Assembly: GCF_017908035.1 (NCBI RefSeq)
Contig: NZ_JAEQMU010000002.1
Coordinates: 1-64,000 of the forward strand
DNA from: Sphingobacterium tabacisoli
GTDB taxonomy: Bacteria; Bacteroidota; Bacteroidia; Sphingobacteriales; Sphingobacteriaceae
Length of the DNA stretch: 64,000 nucleotides
Reading direction: 5' to 3'
Each line of letters begins with the position of its first letter. The stretch's first letter is position 1. Positions 33,650 through 42,230 of this stretch are shown here, piece by piece. Made by a program: the position numbers and the translations under genes. Below the pieces are notes generated by a model. The model was not told the DNA's origin and did no database searches. It saw nothing but the letters and a program-made list of their open reading frames with translations.

Positions 33650-34587
33650 TTGACGACTTTTTAGTGGAGACCGCTTTAGGATACTATTGTCGGTACGGAG
33701 ATTTTTATATTGATCCCAAACAGCCTGTACAAAAGGCCGTCGTTTCCCACGCTCATGGTGACCACGCCATACCTGGAAACCGGAATGTGTATTGTACAGC
33801 TGCTACAGCTGCTTTTATGCAGTATCGTTTTTCGAGGCACAGCCAGTCAAACTATTTCATTAAGGACTTTGATGAGAGGTTTGATTTAAATGGCGTAGAA
33901 GTTACCTTTATCCCTGCAGGACACATATTAGGATCAGCTCAGGTATTAATGGTTTTCAAGGGAGTGCGTTATCTCTATACAGGAGATTATAAGCTCCAGG
34001 AGGATCCTACTTGTGAGCCTATAGCTTACGTCCCAGCTGATGTATTGATTACAGAGACGACATTTGCAGACCCTGCTGTGATGCATCCCGATCCTATAGA
34101 AGAGATTAAAAAGCTACAGGCAGTGTCGACACATATTATGCTTGGATGTTATGCATTGGGCAAGTCTCAACGTCTTACACATCTACTCAATACCTATTGT
34201 CCAGAGAAAACAGTGCTTTTGCATCATAGTATGTTGCCTTTGCATCGTATATATGACGAGTTGGGCTTTGTTAAGTTAACGTACGAGACCTATCAGCGAA
34301 AATCTCTAAAAGAGGGAAAAGATAAAGTATATCTGGTTCCTCCGATGACCTTTAATCATTATATCCGGGCCAAGAACGTAGTTCGTGTTTTTGCATCAGG
34401 CTGGAAACGATTGCAACGGCAGAATGATCTTTCCCTGTATATTTCCGATCATATTGATTGGGCAGATCTACTGACGTACATTGGGCAGGTAGAACCGACC
34501 GAGATTTGGACAGTTCATGGTGAGGGTACACACTTACGTGAGTTCTATAGTGATAAAATGAAAGTTCGGAATATCTTAAAAGGATAG
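33637..34587 (+). CDS. MBL-fold hydrolase of the DNA ligase-associated exonuclease type
   Basis: This 316-residue metallo-beta-lactamase-fold protein has the metal motif SHAHGDHAIPG (HxHxDH), the second-site HILGSAQV, YTGDYKLQ and a C-terminal EIWTVHGEG. The pattern resembles the putative exonucleases usually encoded beside an ATP-dependent DNA ligase and an Lhr-like helicase (TIGR04122-type), related to the SNM1/CPSF group. Neither partner gene is present in this window; here the gene overlaps coaE by 13 bases. Nuclease activity on DNA or RNA is inferred from the family. Confidence 0.82.
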   Translation: MVEIIDDFLVETALGYYCRYGDFYIDPKQPVQKAVVSHAHGDHAIPGNRNVYCTAATAAFMQYRFSRHSQSNYFIKDFDERFDLNGVEVTFIPAGHILGSAQVLMVFKGVRYLYTGDYKLQEDPTCEPIAYVPADVLITETTFADPAVMHPDPIEEIKKLQAVSTHIMLGCYALGKSQRLTHLLNTYCPEKTVLLHHSMLPLHRIYDELGFVKLTYETYQRKSLKEGKDKVYLVPPMTFNHYIRAKNVVRVFASGWKRLQRQNDLSLYISDHIDWADLLTYIGQVEPTEIWTVHGEGTHLREFYSDKMKVRNILKG

Positions 34588-34602
34588 GAGAGCGCCGAAA
34601 AT

Positions 34603-34637
34603 AAAAAAAGACTATCTGATGAGATAGTCTTTTTTTG
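34603..34637. terminator. bidirectional terminator before tRNA-Phe
   Basis: An A-run plus GACTATCT (34610-34617) pairs with AGATAGTC and a T-run. It serves the exonuclease-like gene and the convergent tRNA-Phe genes. Confidence 0.88.
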
Positions 34638-34710
34638 TGGTGCCAGCTGGATTCGAACCAGCGACACAAGGATTTTCAGTCCTTTGCTCTACCAACTGAG
34701 CTATGGCACC
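34638..34710 (-). tRNA. tRNA-Phe, anticodon GAA, copy 1 (downstream)
   Basis: On the minus strand the 73 bases give the acceptor GGTGCCA/TGGCACC, D arm AGCTCAGTTGG, anticodon loop CTGAAAA (anticodon GAA) and T arm GGTTCGAATCC. CCA is not encoded. It is identical base for base to the copy at 34755-34827. Confidence 0.97.
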
Positions 34711-34754
34711 TTACCAAGTTTTTGTTTTGAATCTGTTACTTGTCAGATTTTTTG

Positions 34755-34827
34755 TGGTGCCAGCTGGATTCGAACCAGCGACACAAGGATTTTCAGTCCT
34801 TTGCTCTACCAACTGAGCTATGGCACC
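34755..34827 (-). tRNA. tRNA-Phe, anticodon GAA, copy 2 (promoter-proximal)
   Basis: This is an identical duplicate of the tRNA-Phe at 34638-34710, separated by a 44-base spacer. Both copies are preceded on the plus strand by TTTTTTGTGG, so the duplicated unit includes a few flanking bases. One transcript probably carries both. Confidence 0.97.
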
Positions 34828-34861
34828 TTTTTTTGCAATCCGTTTTACCGTTCTTGCGATG

Positions 34862-34869
34862 CAAATATA
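34862..34869 (-). promoter_or_regulatory. -7 element of the tRNA-Phe pair
   Basis: TATATTTG on the minus strand, 34 bases before the first tRNA-Phe. The -33 box is not clear. Confidence 0.5.
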
Positions 34870-34988
34870 GCTTCTCTTTTTGGATTCTAAAACATTTACA
34901 CAAAAAAAAATGCGATATATCTACAATCGATTGATTTTGATAGAGATAAAATTACACGAAATAAACACAGGGATAAATGATTTTAGGG

Positions 34989-34996
34989 TATCTTTG
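34989..34996 (+). promoter_or_regulatory. -7 element of mnmA
   Basis: TATCTTTG at 34989-34996, 17 bases before the mnmA ATG; the leader would be about 12 bases. No clear -33 box. Confidence 0.5.
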
Positions 34997-35013
34997 CACT
35001 TTATTAAAATAGT

Positions 35014-36105
35014 ATGAGTAAAAAAGGAAGAGTATTAGTGGCTATGAGTGGGGGGGTGGATAGTTCGGTAGCAGCTGTTATGCTACACGAACAAGGTTAT
35101 GAAGTGATAGGGATAACCATGAAGACTTGGGATTATGCGAATTCTGGAGGCACATCCAAGGAGACAGGGTGCTGTAGCTTGGACAGTATTAACGACGCAC
35201 GGTCTCTGGCTGTAAATTATGGTTTTCCCCATTTTATATTAGATATTCGGAATGAGTTTGGTGATTACGTAATCGATAATTTCGTAGACGAATATATCGC
35301 TGGCCGCACACCCAATCCCTGTGTATTATGTAATACCCATATCAAATGGGAGGCACTTATTAAAAGGGCAAATAAGCTAGACTGTGAGTTTATCGCTACT
35401 GGGCACTACGCCAATATCCGTCAGCACGATAATGGACGTTATGTGATCTCTAAAGGGCTAGATGAGCACAAGGATCAATCGTATGTTCTTTGGGGCGTCA
35501 CACAGGAGAATCTTGCCCGTACACAGTTCCCATTGGGTGGTTTCCATAAATCGGAGATCAAGCAGATGGCATTGGATATGGGACAGAAAGAACTGGCCAA
35601 CAAATCGGAAAGCTATGAGATCTGTTTTGTTCCCAATAATGACTATAGAGAGTTTTTAAGACATAAAAAGCCAACATTAGACCAAGAGATCGGTCCGGGT
35701 AATTTTCTACTCTCTGACGGCACCGTAGTGGGGCAACATATCGGATATCCTTATTTCACTATTGGACAGCGTAAAGGATTGGGGATTGCTCTAGGCAAGC
35801 CTATGTTTGTGATTGAGATTTTGCCGGAGAGTAACTCTGTCGTCTTGGGCGAAGAACATGAGTTGGAGCGTTCTCAAGCTTTTGTTCGGAATATTAATTT
35901 AGTGAAATATGCTTCTTTAGAAGAACCTATGGAGGCGATTACAAAAATCCGATATAAAGACGCTGGAGCTATCTCTACATTGACACAGCTGGGCGATATG
36001 ATGCAAGTTGACTTCCCACATGCGGTCAAAGGAATTGCACCAGGGCAATCTGCTGTTTTCTACGAAGGCAATGATTTACTGGGTGGTGGTTTCTTGATGA
36101 AGTAA
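35014..36105 (+). CDS. mnmA: tRNA-specific 2-thiouridylase
   Basis: MnmA adds sulfur to U34 of tRNA-Lys, -Glu and -Gln, using ATP and persulfide sulfur from a relay. The 363-residue protein has the PP-loop AMSGGVDSSVAA at residues 9-20. The first catalytic Cys lies in NPCVLCN near residue 102, GHYA follows, and the second catalytic Cys is in SYEICFVP near 207. FTIGQRKGLGI is also present. Length and motif order are standard. It is transcribed alone and ends at a strong hairpin. Confidence 0.97.
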   Translation: MSKKGRVLVAMSGGVDSSVAAVMLHEQGYEVIGITMKTWDYANSGGTSKETGCCSLDSINDARSLAVNYGFPHFILDIRNEFGDYVIDNFVDEYIAGRTPNPCVLCNTHIKWEALIKRANKLDCEFIATGHYANIRQHDNGRYVISKGLDEHKDQSYVLWGVTQENLARTQFPLGGFHKSEIKQMALDMGQKELANKSESYEICFVPNNDYREFLRHKKPTLDQEIGPGNFLLSDGTVVGQHIGYPYFTIGQRKGLGIALGKPMFVIEILPESNSVVLGEEHELERSQAFVRNINLVKYASLEEPMEAITKIRYKDAGAISTLTQLGDMMQVDFPHAVKGIAPGQSAVFYEGNDLLGGGFLMK

Positions 36106-36133
36106 CAACAACCTTAAGCAAAATTCTTACCTT

Positions 36134-36188
36134 CATACTACAAGAAAAGCCTCCAAGTTTATATCTTGGAGGCTTTTCTTGTAGTATG
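36134..36188. terminator. bidirectional terminator between mnmA and rimK
   Basis: A perfect 24-bp inverted repeat (36134-36157 with 36165-36188, 7-base loop) includes internal AAAAGCC/GGCTTTT. It is placed 28 bases after mnmA and 11 bases before the convergent rimK stop. Confidence 0.88.
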
Positions 36189-36199
36189 GCTAAGTGAAC

Positions 36200-37132
36200 T
36201 TATAGTTTACTTTCTTTTTTTACTTTACGCTTAGTTACTGGTTTTAGCAGTTGCTTTGCTTCATACTGTCTTTCGAGATACTTGATAATTTCGGTAGCGA
36301 TATCTTTGTTTGTAGCCTTCTCAATACCTTCAAGTCCTGGCGAAGAGTTTACTTCTAGTATCAACGGTCCTCTAGTCGAGGGGAGCATGTCCACTCCAGC
36401 CATTGTGAGTCCCATCGCTTTTGCCGCTGCTACCGCAGTTTCTCTTTCCTTACGTGTCAATGTCACGATTTCTGCCGTACCTCCTCGGTGTAGATTAGAA
36501 CGGAATTCCCCCTCCTTTGCTGTACGTTTCATGGCACCCACTACTTTACCATCTACTACAAATGCGCGTATATCAGTACCCTTCGCCTCTTTGATATACT
36601 CTTGGATCAGGATATTATTGCCCAAACCATAGAACGCTTCTATTACAGAGGAAGCCGCCTTCTTTGTTTCGGCCAATACCACACCGATGCCTTGCGTACC
36701 TTCTAATAGCTTGATGACTAGAGGGGCTCCACCGACCATATTAATAAGATCGTCCACATCGGAGGTCGTTCGTGCAAAACCAGTAATCGGAAGTCCTAAT
36801 CCGGCACCGGAAAGAATCTGCATGCATCTCAGTTTATCCCGTGATCGTGTAATGGCTTGGCTAGGGTTTGCAGATATTACATCCATCACCTCAAATTGAC
36901 GTACGATGGCCGATCCGTAAAAAGTAACCGAAGCACCGATTCGTGGAATGATAGCGTCTATATCCGTTATATTTTCTCCTCTATAATGTATGCTTGGTTT
37001 TCCCTGTTGTATTCCTACATAACACTTGCTGTGATCCATCACAATACATTCGTGACCTCTCGATTGAGCGGCCTCGACGAGACGTTGTGTGGAGTATAAG
37101 TTTTTATTTGTAGATAGTATTGCTATTTTCAC
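36200..37132 (-). CDS. rimK: RimK-type ATP-grasp glutamate ligase
   Basis: This 310-residue ATP-grasp enzyme of the RimK/LysX group joins glutamate to a carboxyl group (in E. coli, to the C-terminus of ribosomal protein S6, and poly-Glu chains). Visible elements are an N-terminal [15 protein letters not shown]-grasp [35 protein letters not shown] and the metal-binding [14 protein letters not shown]. The start codon is GTG at 37130-37132; no better ATG is in frame. It is third in a purM-rimB-rimK chain. A C-terminal basic tail ([14 protein letters not shown]) is unusual in length. The modified target in this organism is unknown. Confidence 0.92.
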   Translation of the reverse strand: MKIAILSTNKNLYSTQRLVEAAQSRGHECIVMDHSKCYVGIQQGKPSIHYRGENITDIDAIIPRIGASVTFYGSAIVRQFEVMDVISANPSQAITRSRDKLRCMQILSGAGLGLPITGFARTTSDVDDLINMVGGAPLVIKLLEGTQGIGVVLAETKKAASSVIEAFYGLGNNILIQEYIKEAKGTDIRAFVVDGKVVGAMKRTAKEGEFRSNLHRGGTAEIVTLTRKERETAVAAAKAMGLTMAGVDMLPSTRGPLILEVNSSPGLEGIEKATNKDIATEIIKYLERQYEAKQLLKPVTKRKVKKESKL

Positions 37133-37181
37133 GAATGTGCTTATTTAAAATATAAAACAAATGGGTAGGCTAAAGGTTTGA

Positions 37182-37613
37182 TTAAAAGCTATTTCTAGCG
37201 AGCCCTTTTTTAGAAACATCAACAAGAAACTTTCCGCTGATGAAGTTCCTCCCCAGTAACATAGGGTAGGACATAGATGACCTATCTCTCAATGATAGCT
37301 TGATATCAAAAAGCTGGTCAAACATACGTATTTTAGTCAAAAATATATGGCGCGTTTCGGTTTGGCCAAAGGAGCTTTTGACGACACGCTCCCTATGAAC
37401 GGGGAAGGTCAAGGTTAAAATCTCCTCTTCCTCCAAGTGTGGCTTAATATGACAGTTGATGAACCGATGTCCATCTTTTTCTATGATCTCAAAATCTTCA
37501 CAATGCAACACCGAGGTCTCCGCCCCGGTGTCGATTTTTGATTCTATATTGTACATTCCCAGTTCGGGAAGGTCCACGATCTCATACCTGCCTATAGTCA
37601 GCTTTTCTTTCAC
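37182..37613 (-). CDS. rimB: RimB-like retropepsin-fold aspartic protease (ATP-dependent zinc protease family)
   Basis: This 143-residue protein of the DUF785/RimB family has a pepsin-like active-site motif KIDTGAETSVLHC with Asp 28, followed by PMLLGRNFISGKFLVDV, the typical C-terminal part of the fold. RimB works with RimK in Pseudomonas by trimming poly-glutamate tails on S6. Its position 49 bases upstream of rimK, on the same strand, supports the same pairing. The start is a GTG at 37611-37613, 5 bases after purM. Confidence 0.88.
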   Translation of the reverse strand: MKEKLTIGRYEIVDLPELGMYNIESKIDTGAETSVLHCEDFEIIEKDGHRFINCHIKPHLEEEEILTLTFPVHRERVVKSSFGQTETRHIFLTKIRMFDQLFDIKLSLRDRSSMSYPMLLGRNFISGKFLVDVSKKGLARNSF

Positions 37614-37618
37614 GTAGC

Positions 37619-38797
37619 TTATTCGTAGATAAATGTACCATAGGGAGAGTTGATAGTGACTTGCTTTTTGTCACTTTCTTCCACTCTTCCAATAATTTGT
37701 GCCGGTATACCAAAAGACTCTGATATCTTAATAATGTCGGCTGCTATTTCTTCAGGGACGTATAGCTCCATGCGGTGCCCCATATTGAATACTTTGTACA
37801 TTTCCTGCCAGTCCGTGTTAGATTCTTTTTGAATCAACTCAAACAACGGCGGGATTGGGAATAGGTTGTCTTTGATGACATGCACATGGTCTACAAAGTG
37901 AAGTACTTTAGTCTGTGCACCACCAGAACAATGCACCATTCCATCGATCTGCTTTCTGTATTTGTCCAATATAACTTTGATCACAGGAGCATAGGTCCGA
38001 GTCGGAGAGAGCACAAGCTTTCCTGCAGTGATTTCCTCTCCTGTTTCTACCTTCACCGTGTCGGTCAGTGCTTTACTTCCTGCAAATACCAAGTCATAAG
38101 GAACGGCAGGGTCAAAGCTTTCAGCGTATTTCTCCGCAATATATTTGCCGAATACATCGTGACGGGCAGATGTAAGACCGTTAGATCCCATACCTCCATT
38201 GTACTCCTTCTCGTAGGTAGCCTGTCCGTAGGACGCTAATCCCACTATGACATTTCCGCCTTTGATGTTATGATTAGAGATTACATCTTCACGTTTCATA
38301 CGACAGGTAACCGTACTGTCTACAATAATTGTACGTACTAGGTCACCCACGTCTGCGGTTTCACCTCCAGTAGAGTATATACCTATTCCCAGTTCACGTA
38401 GTTCAGCAAGGATTTCTTCCGTTCCGTTAATAATCTCTGCAATGACTTCACCAGGGATATTGTTCTTATTACGACCTATCGTAGATGACAATATGATATT
38501 ATCGATTGCGCCTACGCAGAGTAGGTCATCTAGGTTCATAATGATTGCGTCCTGTGCGATACCTTTCCATACAGAGATATCACCCGTTTCCTTCCAATAA
38601 ACGTAAGCTAAGGAAGATTTTGTACCGGCACCATCCGCGTGCATGATATTACACCAATTCTCGTCTGCTCCCAGAATATCAGGAATTATTTTGCAGAAAG
38701 CTTTTGGGTATAAACCTTTATCGATATTCTTTATCGCGTTGTGTACATCCTCTTTTCCAGCGGACACACCTCTTTGATTGTATTTTAAATCTGACAT
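37619..38797 (-). CDS. purM: phosphoribosylformylglycinamidine cyclo-ligase (AIR synthetase)
   Basis: PurM closes FGAM to 5-aminoimidazole ribotide with ATP in purine synthesis. The 392-residue protein is of the longer Bacteroidota form (E. coli PurM is 345). Motifs include the N-terminal KYNQRGVSAGKEDV, HADGAGTKSSLAY (the conserved DGxGTK), YSTGGETADVGDLV, NGLTSARHDV and the C-terminal FNMGHRMELYV. It is the first gene of a likely operon with rimB (5-base gap) and rimK. A -7 element lies so close to the ATG that the message may be leaderless. Confidence 0.95.
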   Translation of the reverse strand: MSDLKYNQRGVSAGKEDVHNAIKNIDKGLYPKAFCKIIPDILGADENWCNIMHADGAGTKSSLAYVYWKETGDISVWKGIAQDAIIMNLDDLLCVGAIDNIILSSTIGRNKNNIPGEVIAEIINGTEEILAELRELGIGIYSTGGETADVGDLVRTIIVDSTVTCRMKREDVISNHNIKGGNVIVGLASYGQATYEKEYNGGMGSNGLTSARHDVFGKYIAEKYAESFDPAVPYDLVFAGSKALTDTVKVETGEEITAGKLVLSPTRTYAPVIKVILDKYRKQIDGMVHCSGGAQTKVLHFVDHVHVIKDNLFPIPPLFELIQKESNTDWQEMYKVFNMGHRMELYVPEEIAADIIKISESFGIPAQIIGRVEESDKKQVTINSPYGTFIYE

Positions 38798-38804
38798 CTT
38801 GCCA

Positions 38805-38812
38805 CAAAAATA
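38805..38812 (-). promoter_or_regulatory. -7 element directly before purM
   Basis: TATTTTTG on the minus strand ends 7 bases before the purM ATG. With the usual 5-7 base distance to the start site, the transcript would begin at or within a base or two of the ATG. No -33 match is clear. Confidence 0.5.
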
Positions 38813-38971
38813 AACATTGCTTATGATTATAACTAAAGTTTTTCGGTAAGTATTCGTTTTTTAACCCCGTTAGTACAGCTACTGACAATACAGCGCTATA
38901 GGGGGAACTAAAGTCATTGTTTTTTTACACACTTGTGCCTGATACTGCGAGGCGATTTAGTCAATGGCAGC

Positions 38972-39466
38972 TTATTGCTGTGATTCCATCTCAAATACCG
39001 AATCTATTTTCCAGTTGGGTTTATCCTTGGACGCGGCCACCGCAAGTCGGTCACACCGTTCATTTAAAGGGTGCCCGGCATGCCCCTTGACCCAAACTAA
39101 TTTTACATCATGTATCTTATAGGACTGCATTAGGCGTAGCCATAGATCCTTGTTTTTTTTGCCTTCAAAATTCTTTTTCATCCAGCCGTGGACCCATTTT
39201 TTGTCTATTGCATCGATGACATATTTTGAATCGGAATAGATAGTGACTTTTTGTCGATTGTTCTTGAGCGCTTCCAATCCAATGATTACTGCCAAAAGTT
39301 CCATTCGGTTGTTGGTGGTTTTACGAAAACCTCCGGAAAACTCTTTTTCTATAAGTTTACCATGAAACTCGGGGTTACTGCCCGTATAGATAGTTCGTAA
39401 TATCGTACCATATCCTCCTGGACCAGGATTTCCGCTAGAAGCACCGTCTGTATAAAGTTCTATCAT
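38972..39466 (-). CDS. rnhA: ribonuclease HI
   Basis: RNase HI cuts the RNA of RNA-DNA hybrids. The 164-residue protein shows the catalytic acids in order: Asp 7 in LYTDGASSGNPGPGG, Glu in NRMELLA, Asp in YSDSKYV and the last Asp in NERCDRLA, with the basic protrusion GWMKKNFEGKKNKDLW. I start at the ATG at 39464-39466; a GTG two codons upstream would fall next to the -7 element and is less likely. The gene is divergent from the GH29 gene, 92 bases between starts. Confidence 0.95.
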   Translation of the reverse strand: MIELYTDGASSGNPGPGGYGTILRTIYTGSNPEFHGKLIEKEFSGGFRKTTNNRMELLAVIIGLEALKNNRQKVTIYSDSKYVIDAIDKKWVHGWMKKNFEGKKNKDLWLRLMQSYKIHDVKLVWVKGHAGHPLNERCDRLAVAASKDKPNWKIDSVFEMESQQ

Positions 39467-39471
39467 TGGCA

Positions 39472-39479
39472 CAAAAATA
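39472..39479 (-). promoter_or_regulatory. -7 element directly before rnhA
   Basis: TATTTTTG on the minus strand ends 5 bases before the rnhA ATG, so the transcript would start at about the ATG itself. The same arrangement is seen before purM. Confidence 0.5.
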
Positions 39480-39507
39480 CATTATAAATCGTTATTCGAT
39501 AGTAAAA

Positions 39508-39539
39508 TTTGTCAATACTACGGATATATCCTATTTTAG
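39508..39539 (+). promoter_or_regulatory. promoter of the GH29 gene
   Basis: TTTG (39508-39511), exactly 20 bases, then TATTTTAG (39532-39539), one base off the -7 consensus. The start site would be near 39545, 14 bases before the ATG. Confidence 0.55.
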
Positions 39540-39558
39540 TCTATCCTACTTTAAACTT

Positions 39559-41385
39559 ATGATCAAGAGACTTTTTATTGGATTGATGTTGTTTTCTTTA
39601 TTTGCTAAATCGTATGGGCAAAATAGTCTTCCCAAGGATGAGAAGATGTTATGGTTTGATGATGCCAAACTCGGTATTTTTGTCCATTGGGGTGTGTACG
39701 CTGTCGATGGTGTTTCTGAATCTTGGTCATTCTTCAATAACTATATGAGCCATGATCGTTATTTGAAGCAACTCGACGGTTTTACCGCAAAAGAATACAA
39801 GCCTCAAGAGTGGGCTAATCTGATTAAGGAGTCAGGAGCACAGTATACCGTAATCACAACCAAGCATCACGATGGAATCGCATTATGGGATAGTAAAACA
39901 GATAAAGCGCTGACCGTGCCTAAACATGCTATTGCAAAGCAGGATGTCTTGACACCTTTTATAACCGCTGTTAAAAAGACAGGATTGAAAACGGGACTTT
40001 ATTATTCCCTGCCCGATTGGAGTCACCCATATTATGATGTGGTTACACGTTCGCGTAAACGTTACATGCTAAAAGATGAGCCTAAGCGTTGGGGGCAATT
40101 TGTTGATTACTATCAGGGGCAGCTCGCTGAGCTGTCATCGCAGTACAAACCTGATCTATTGTGGTTTGATGGTGACTGGGAACATAGTGCCGAAGAATGG
40201 CAAGCAGAGCAGACACTGAGCCTATTACGCAGATACAATCCGAATATCATTGTAAACTCAAGATTGAATCATCATGGCGACTATGCTACTCCAGAACAGG
40301 GGGTACCCGTAAAGCGGCCTGCTGACCGATATTGGGAACTGTGTTATACCATGAATGATTCTTGGGGATACCAGCATTTCGATACAAATTACAAAACCCC
40401 GAATATGATTGTAAGGACCCTGATCGATTGTATCGCCATGGGAGGTAATTTGCTTTTAGATATAGGGCCTAAGGCAGATGGTACCATCCCCGAAGAGCAA
40501 GTGACAATTCTAAAAGAATTGGGACGTTGGACCAGCAAGTACAAAGAGGCCATTTATGGCACTAGGGCAGGAGTATCGCCTGCTTTTATACAAGAAAAAA
40601 ACAGCTTCTCTAAGGATGGCAAGACCGTGTATGTATACTTAGATGAGGTGCAAAATTATCTTCAGATAAATGGTTTACAATCAAAGCCTCTTCAGGTTCG
40701 TTTTGTCGCTAGTTCCGATAAAATAGACTATAAGTATGATGGTTATACGTTAAGTCTGAACATGACTACGACGGATTTCGACCCAACAGCTTCCGTAATT
40801 GCGATAGATTTTGCAGATCGTCCTCATTTTGAGTTTGATCATGCCGAGGTTAAACCTGTTCTAGCCGATGTACTGCGTGTCAACGATACTCCGGGTGCTA
40901 TACGTGATATTGTAGAGTTTACTTCTACGGGAGCTAATTTGTTTTCGGGGCAGATGAATGATGATGGCAGTATATTATCAAAAGACCTCAAATTTACAGA
41001 CCAAAAAACGAAGACTTGGGTTTTGAAACATGCAGAGGTTTTACACGACGCTCAGCAGGGGATCGCCGATGGGCATTATATCGGAAATACCGCTTTATCC
41101 CGAGACCGTCAGACATTGTATCTATTTATTGAAGGACAGCCTACCGGACCTATCGCTATTAAAGGATTGAAGAATACTATTGCACGAGTACGGATAGTAG
41201 GCGAGGGCTCGATGATAGGGCACAAGATTTATAATAAGTTATATTGGAGTGCTATTCCTGGAATTGTCTATATAGACGTCCCAAAAGATAGGTTAGATAG
41301 CTACTGTACGGTTGTAGCAGTACTATTGGATAAACCGGTAGAACTGTATGCAGAGGAAGTAAAAGCAATAGAAAGCAATCTTTAG
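39559..41385 (+). CDS. secreted alpha-L-fucosidase, GH29 family
   Basis: This is a retaining alpha-L-fucosidase of 608 residues. The signal peptide MIKRLFIGLMLFSLFAKSYG decides the ATG at 39559; an in-frame start at 39466 would add 31 residues and hide it. The barrel begins WFDDAKLGIFVHWGVYAV, followed by YTVITTKHHDGIALWDS. The nucleophile region is LLWFDGDWE with Asp 204, and GGNLLLDIGPKADGTIP closes the catalytic domain near 330. About 260 further residues form beta-rich C-terminal domains. It releases fucose from host or plant glycans in the periplasm or outside. No fucose-use operon is adjacent. Confidence 0.92.
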   Translation: MIKRLFIGLMLFSLFAKSYGQNSLPKDEKMLWFDDAKLGIFVHWGVYAVDGVSESWSFFNNYMSHDRYLKQLDGFTAKEYKPQEWANLIKESGAQYTVITTKHHDGIALWDSKTDKALTVPKHAIAKQDVLTPFITAVKKTGLKTGLYYSLPDWSHPYYDVVTRSRKRYMLKDEPKRWGQFVDYYQGQLAELSSQYKPDLLWFDGDWEHSAEEWQAEQTLSLLRRYNPNIIVNSRLNHHGDYATPEQGVPVKRPADRYWELCYTMNDSWGYQHFDTNYKTPNMIVRTLIDCIAMGGNLLLDIGPKADGTIPEEQVTILKELGRWTSKYKEAIYGTRAGVSPAFIQEKNSFSKDGKTVYVYLDEVQNYLQINGLQSKPLQVRFVASSDKIDYKYDGYTLSLNMTTTDFDPTASVIAIDFADRPHFEFDHAEVKPVLADVLRVNDTPGAIRDIVEFTSTGANLFSGQMNDDGSILSKDLKFTDQKTKTWVLKHAEVLHDAQQGIADGHYIGNTALSRDRQTLYLFIEGQPTGPIAIKGLKNTIARVRIVGEGSMIGHKIYNKLYWSAIPGIVYIDVPKDRLDSYCTVVAVLLDKPVELYAEEVKAIESNL

Positions 41386-41390
41386 TCCAT

Positions 41391-41430
41391 AAAAAAGGTC
41401 TGTATCATTTTTTGATACAGACCTTTTTTA
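41391..41430 (+). terminator. terminator of the GH29 gene
   Basis: AAAAAAGGTCTGTATCA (41391-41407) pairs with TGATACAGACCTTTTTT (41413-41429) without mismatch. Confidence 0.9.
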
Positions 41431-41522
41431 TGAAAGTATCCGTTCATTAAGGACACCAGAAGCTCTCTTGATTATTGGTGGCTACCCATCGGTGTTTATG
41501 ATCCGAAAGAATCATTAATATT

Positions 41523-42161
41523 TTATTTACTACGGATAGTTACCTTTCCCTCTTTACCTGGAGACCCAGAATAAATCTGTCCTTGCGGCAGTCCACGAAG
41601 GCCAGGAGCAGAGGTCGCTATTCTGGAATAGATATTTGTTATTTCAGAGCTGGGTGTTACATGTAGTCCCCCTGGTGAGACATCTACAAAAAGATAGTTT
41701 TTCTGTTTTTTATTCTCTGTTTGTGGTGTTATACCAGTAGGTTCATATACTAAATTCACATTACCTGCATCCCCATTTGGATAGGTTCGTGTGCCATTAT
41801 TAGCATCCTGGCCACGGGCGATTACATAAAGCGAGCCTAATTTTGCAAAATTGATATCGATGTCAAAGTCAGAAGCATTGTTTTGTGCCCCCTGCCCGGA
41901 GATAAAGGCTCTATCGCCGATTTCCGCATGTTTGACAATCAGTTTTACATCTTTCTTTCCATAAAATTGAAGGGATGATCTATCCTTCATGATCAAAGTA
42001 TCGATGTAAATAACAGTTGAAGAGTCACGGTCGTTGAAAATCTTCTTCTCCTTTTTGTTGAGTACTAGTTTTTCGAAACGCAGTTCGTTCGTCTGCCCAA
42101 TTGCAATGGAACATAGCGCAATCATGAAAGCGATAAGTCCCGTTTTTTTGTTTACTTTCAT
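41523..42161 (-). CDS. secreted protein of unknown function
   Basis: This 212-residue protein I do not recognise. A signal peptide covers about residues 1-22 (cleavage near IAIGQ|TN). The mature part starts with charged beta segments (LRFEKLVLNKKEKKIF, STVIYIDTLIMKD, KLIVKHAEIGDRA) that repeat a pattern of short hydrophobic strands, as in a beta-helix or beta-solenoid. A Gly/Asn-rich stretch follows, ending GLRGLPQGQIYSGSPGKEG. It has no Cys in the mature part. It lies 69 bases downstream of lpxB, on the same strand, and could be co-transcribed with it. No function is proposed. Confidence 0.75.
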   Translation of the reverse strand: MKVNKKTGLIAFMIALCSIAIGQTNELRFEKLVLNKKEKKIFNDRDSSTVIYIDTLIMKDRSSLQFYGKKDVKLIVKHAEIGDRAFISGQGAQNNASDFDIDINFAKLGSLYVIARGQDANNGTRTYPNGDAGNVNLVYEPTGITPQTENKKQKNYLFVDVSPGGLHVTPSSEITNIYSRIATSAPGLRGLPQGQIYSGSPGKEGKVTIRSK

Positions 42162-42230
42162 CTCTTTGTCTTTTTTGTTATTAATAATTATTTCCCTTTA
42201 CAAAAAGGGAATCTTACCTTATAATACAAG

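Noticed and set aside
34603..34830. tRNA-Phe duplication as an assembly artefact
   Set aside because: The spacer and outer flanks of the two copies are different, which argues for a real tandem pair.
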